Assembly: GCA_963714325.1 (NCBI GenBank)
Contig: CAVQOB010000007.1
Location: forward strand, 62,001 to 126,000
Length of the DNA stretch: 64,000 nt
Origin: CAVQOB01 sp963714325
GTDB lineage: Bacteria; Pseudomonadota; Alphaproteobacteria; Rhizobiales; Hyphomicrobiaceae
Reading direction: 5' to 3'
Translations under genes and position numbers: made by a program
Part shown: positions 61,854-64,000 of the stretch, piece after piece
Numbering within the stretch: position 1 is the stretch's first letter
Layout: each line of letters starts with the position of its first letter
The notes under the pieces: model-generated
The model's input: only the letters and a program-made list of their open reading frames with translations
Database searches by the model: none
What the model was told of the DNA's origin: nothing

Positions 61854-62369
61854 TTACGGTGCAAGCTCATCTGCAATTCGCCACCCTTTCTGCAGGTCCC
61901 AGTCTGTGTACCAAAGCTTGTAGCTCTTGAGGATTGATGCGCCGATCCCAAGGATCACTACCCGGCCATCGGCTATATTTTTCACTCGTCCTTGGCGATC
62001 GAGTTGGTATTCCCAAAGCGACCTGTAGTATTCAACCCGAAGCAAAAGTCGCTGAGCGCTGACATCGACGACAACCGCGCGCCGAAGTACTTCTCCGCTA
62101 ACGATCGTCGCGGCCATCCCTTTCTTCGGAAGCGGCTGCTGATATCCCGGCGGCGGAAAAGCGTCTGTCCACTGTGGGGTTACGTCTTCTGGTGGACCAC
62201 CCGGCAAATAAACAGACCTTCCATCGCCCGATCGACTGCCGGGGCGATAGTGTGAAGTGTAGAGACCATGTTGGCATTCTATTTCGGTCTCGATTGCGAG
62301 CGCAGGTGGTCCATTGCAAAAAACCGTCATGGCCGCGGAGGCGGCCACCCAAGCAAGCCAATAGCGCAT
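61854..62369 (-). CDS. Secreted protein of unknown function inside the Liv locus
   Basis: I do not recognise this family. The 171-residue protein has a signal peptide (YWLAWVAASAAMTVFCNG, cut near ALA) and a mature part rich in aromatic residues (YQQPLPKKG, VEYYRSLWEYQLDRQGRVKN, LWYTDWDLQKGW). The frame can open at 62423, but the ATG at 62369 starts the signal peptide directly. It lies between the substrate-binding protein and livH on the same strand, an unusual place for a non-transport gene. Part of its signal-peptide coding sequence recurs inverted at 62450-62480. Confidence 0.72.
   Translation of the reverse strand: MRYWLAWVAASAAMTVFCNGPPALAIETEIECQHGLYTSHYRPGSRSGDGRSVYLPGGPPEDVTPQWTDAFPPPGYQQPLPKKGMAATIVSGEVLRRAVVVDVSAQRLLLRVEYYRSLWEYQLDRQGRVKNIADGRVVILGIGASILKSYKLWYTDWDLQKGWRIADELAP
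62326..62356 (-). repeat. 31-bp inverted duplication, gene-internal copy
   Basis: These 31 bases encode most of the signal-peptide core WVAASAAMT of the gene at 61854-62369. They are a perfect reverse complement of 62450-62480, 93 bases away. Confidence 0.9.
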
Positions 62370-62445
62370 GATGGCTTCAACCTTGATCGATTGATCAATT
62401 CCGCCGCATAGCCAATATTGCATCGTCTATTGCATCGCCATATCG

Positions 62446-62520
62446 ATGGTTGCTTGGGTGGCCGCCTCCGCGGCCATGACAACTGTTTTGAACTATCCTT
62501 CTACATCGATTTTGCAATGA
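62446..62520 (+). pseudogene. Short gene fragment from an inverted duplication
   Basis: An ATG at 62446 opens a 24-codon frame, MVAWVAASAAMTTVLNYP and on, ending at TGA 62520. Its core AWVAASAAMT equals the signal-peptide core of the minus-strand gene at 61854-62369, through the 31-bp inverted copy at 62450-62480. It has no ribosome-binding site and no mature domain. It is best read as a remnant of an inverted partial duplication or as one arm of a long hairpin, not as a working gene. Confidence 0.5.
62450..62480 (+). repeat. 31-bp inverted duplication, upstream copy
   Basis: This is the reverse complement of 62326-62356 without mismatch. It lies between the start of the unknown gene (62369) and the stop of the binding-protein gene (62543). 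Confidence 0.9.
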
Positions 62521-62542
62521 CACGCGGAGGTCCCGATACACC

Positions 62543-63757
62543 TTACGCTGGCATCGGAAAGACCGCCTTGGCATCGGCGAAATCGGTCGGGAAGATCACC
62601 TTGATGTCGCCGCCCTGGACTTGCGTGTTGACCGGGCCCGCGCCGGCGTTCTGCCCATTGTCCCCGAACTTGGTCGGGCCGTAGGGCATGATGTGGTCAG
62701 TGGTCGTCGACGCGCGCAGCGCATCGGTGAGCTTGCCTTTATCGGTCGATCCGGCGCGGTTGATGGCATCGGCCAGCACCTTCACGCACGAATAGTTGAG
62801 TGGTATATTATAAGTCCAAAATCCGCCGGCTTTTTCGACGCTGGCCCTGAGGTCGGTCGCCTCCTGCTTGCGCGGATCGTGCCAGTGGTTGCAATCCATG
62901 ACGAAGGCGGCGGCTTCCGGGAACTCCTTGACGAAGCGGAAGTTCGAGGCCGCGCCGTTCAGCACGGCATAGATGCCTTTCGGGCGGAGCTTCTGCTGCT
63001 GCAAGGTCCGCGAGAGCAGCACGAATTCGCCGAAATAGCTCGAAGGGATGATCAGATCCGGGTTCTTCGCCTTGACCTGGAGCGCGATGTTCGCCATGTC
63101 GCGGGCGGGTGTCGGATGGGCGATAGTCTCAACGACCTCGAAGCCGCGCTTGGGCAATTCTGCCTGCATCAGCTTGGCGAGGCCTGAGCCGAACAATCCG
63201 TCCTCGTGAATGAGCATGACGGTTTTGGCCGGTTTCCCGGCAGCGTCATTGATCTTGACGAGGTTATCGAGGGCCGTTTGCGTCACCGTGCCGAAGCCTG
63301 GCGCGAAGCGGAACGTATTCTTGAGGCCACGGCCGACGATCTGATCGGAAACGCCGACATCGACGATGTAGGGCAGTTCATAGCGGGCGGCCGCCTGGGA
63401 TGCGGCAAGGCAGATCGGCGAGGCAAAGCCACCGACGATGGCGGCGACGCCTTCCGCCTGCAGCTTCTCGACTTCGGCCACGCCGCCTTCGGGCTTCGAC
63501 TGCGCATCACCAAAGACCATCTCAAGCTTTGCGCCGCCCATCGACTTGATGCCGCCGGCGTCGTTGATGGCCTTGATCGCGGCTTCAGCGCCAATGCGGC
63601 CTTGCTGGCCGTCTTGCGCCAAGGCGCCGGTCACTGGCTGAATGATACCAATTTTAACGGTCTTGACCTGCGCGCGAAGGACGGCAGGCGATGCCACCAG
63701 CGCGGCTGCACTCGCGGCACCACGCATGGCAGTCCGTCTGGATAAGCGATAGGTCAT
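62543..63757 (-). CDS. ABC transporter substrate-binding protein, branched-chain amino acid type
   Basis: The 404-residue periplasmic protein begins MTYRLSRRTAMRGAASAAAL, a Tat-like or Sec signal peptide cut near LRA, with a twin arginine. The type I periplasmic-binding fold follows: VKIGIIQPVTGALAQDGQQ, GAEAAIKAINDAGGI, VAAIVGGFASPICLAAS and the later PDLIIPSSYFGEFVLLS. It captures the substrate for LivHMGF. Family ligands include branched-chain amino acids, amides, urea and aromatic acids. GGAGG lies upstream of the ATG at 63757; a longer frame to 63913 is rejected. It is divergent from leuC. Confidence 0.93.
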   Translation of the reverse strand: MTYRLSRRTAMRGAASAAALVASPAVLRAQVKTVKIGIIQPVTGALAQDGQQGRIGAEAAIKAINDAGGIKSMGGAKLEMVFGDAQSKPEGGVAEVEKLQAEGVAAIVGGFASPICLAASQAAARYELPYIVDVGVSDQIVGRGLKNTFRFAPGFGTVTQTALDNLVKINDAAGKPAKTVMLIHEDGLFGSGLAKLMQAELPKRGFEVVETIAHPTPARDMANIALQVKAKNPDLIIPSSYFGEFVLLSRTLQQQKLRPKGIYAVLNGAASNFRFVKEFPEAAAFVMDCNHWHDPRKQEATDLRASVEKAGGFWTYNIPLNYSCVKVLADAINRAGSTDKGKLTDALRASTTTDHIMPYGPTKFGDNGQNAGAGPVNTQVQGGDIKVIFPTDFADAKAVFPMPA

Positions 63758-63884
63758 GCTGTCCTCCCATGAGATTTTCGTCGACGCCCGCGCCATGAAC
63801 GCCGCGCCGGCCGCCTTCTGCTTTCTTTCCTCGCTACGATTGGCATAAAGTCCAACCCGCGACAAGGAATGAGGAGGCGCCGGC

Positions 63885-64000
63885 GTGCCAGGGCCGCGAA
63901 CGATCATCGACAAGGTTTGGGACGCCCACGTTGTGGCCGCGCGGCCAGACGGTGGTGATTGCCTGATCTGGATCGATCGGCACTTCGTCCATGAAGGCTC
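63885..64000 (+). CDS. leuC: 3-isopropylmalate dehydratase large subunit LeuC (partial)
   Basis: The frame opens at GTG 63885, with GAGGAG eight bases upstream, and runs to the window edge (38 full codons). The translation PRTIIDKVWDAHVV, then CLIWIDRHFVHEG, matches the start of LeuC, where DKLWDxHVV and IDRHLVHE are conserved. LeuC with LeuD isomerises 2- to 3-isopropylmalate in leucine synthesis. The iron-sulfur ligands lie beyond the window. Its divergent placement to the Liv-type binding protein is notable but may be chance. Confidence 0.88.
   Translation, partial: MPGPRTIIDKVWDAHVVAARPDGGDCLIWIDRHFVHEG

Overview
The window looks like chromosomal DNA from an alphaproteobacterium. The 16S/23S/5S operon carries tRNA-Ile(GAT) and tRNA-Ala(TGC) in its spacer. 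A PhaR-type polyhydroxyalkanoate regulator sits divergent from a thiolase. A MbfA-type iron exporter lies behind an Irr/ICE-like box, groESL sits behind a CIRCE operator, and a DUF177 gene lies beside a cytochrome bc1 assembly chaperone. Coding density is high and the GC-rich codon use is even. Hyphomicrobiales or Rhodospirillales would both fit; I cannot place it lower than class.

Layout. 1-8.2 kb: a MetE-like gene cut by the window edge, an N-acyl-D-amino-acid deacylase, mbfA, a SulP transporter, a LysR regulator and lepA. 8.2-10.3 kb: a repeat-rich gap holding one IS4-family insertion sequence in nested inverted repeats, then clpB and a membrane-anchored M23 peptidase. 15.3-21.2 kb: the complete rrn operon with a promoter candidate, boxA and terminator. 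21.2-25 kb: a BKACE enzyme, a GNAT acetyltransferase and groEL/groES. 25-29.9 kb: an orphan peptide-type binding protein, a VapBC module, phaA and phaR. 30-34.8 kb: a DddP-like M24 protein with two exporters, then an MFS gene coupled to nudC. 35.9-38.3 kb: SRP RNA, dnaX and ybaB. 38.4-46.5 kb: an M20 peptidase, small secreted or metal-binding proteins, yceD/cbp3, bamE, a TctC-type binding protein coupled to a leaderless ModA-like protein, and an LLM flavin enzyme. 46.7-50.2 kb: the complete dTDP-L-rhamnose cassette rfbCBDA. 50.2-63.8 kb: one minus-strand run holding a branched-chain-type ABC importer (binding protein, LivH, LivM, LivG, LivF), a MmgE/PrpD protein, HyuB, HyuA, a flavoprotein and an acyl-activating enzyme. 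The window ends in the first codons of leuC.

The strongest candidate for an undescribed system is the last locus. Most of its adjacent genes overlap by 4-8 bases from LivH to HyuA, so importer and enzymes are probably made together. The content fits uptake of a small carboxylated or cyclic-amide compound, ATP-dependent hydrolysis by HyuAB, further processing by the PrpD-family and flavin enzymes, and activation by the AMP ligase. The substrate cannot be read from the sequence. Other points of interest are the near-leaderless vapB promoter, the nested repeats around the IS, the 31-bp inverted duplication that re-encodes part of a signal peptide, and the DddP-like gene. I saw no CRISPR array, prophage, integron or origin.
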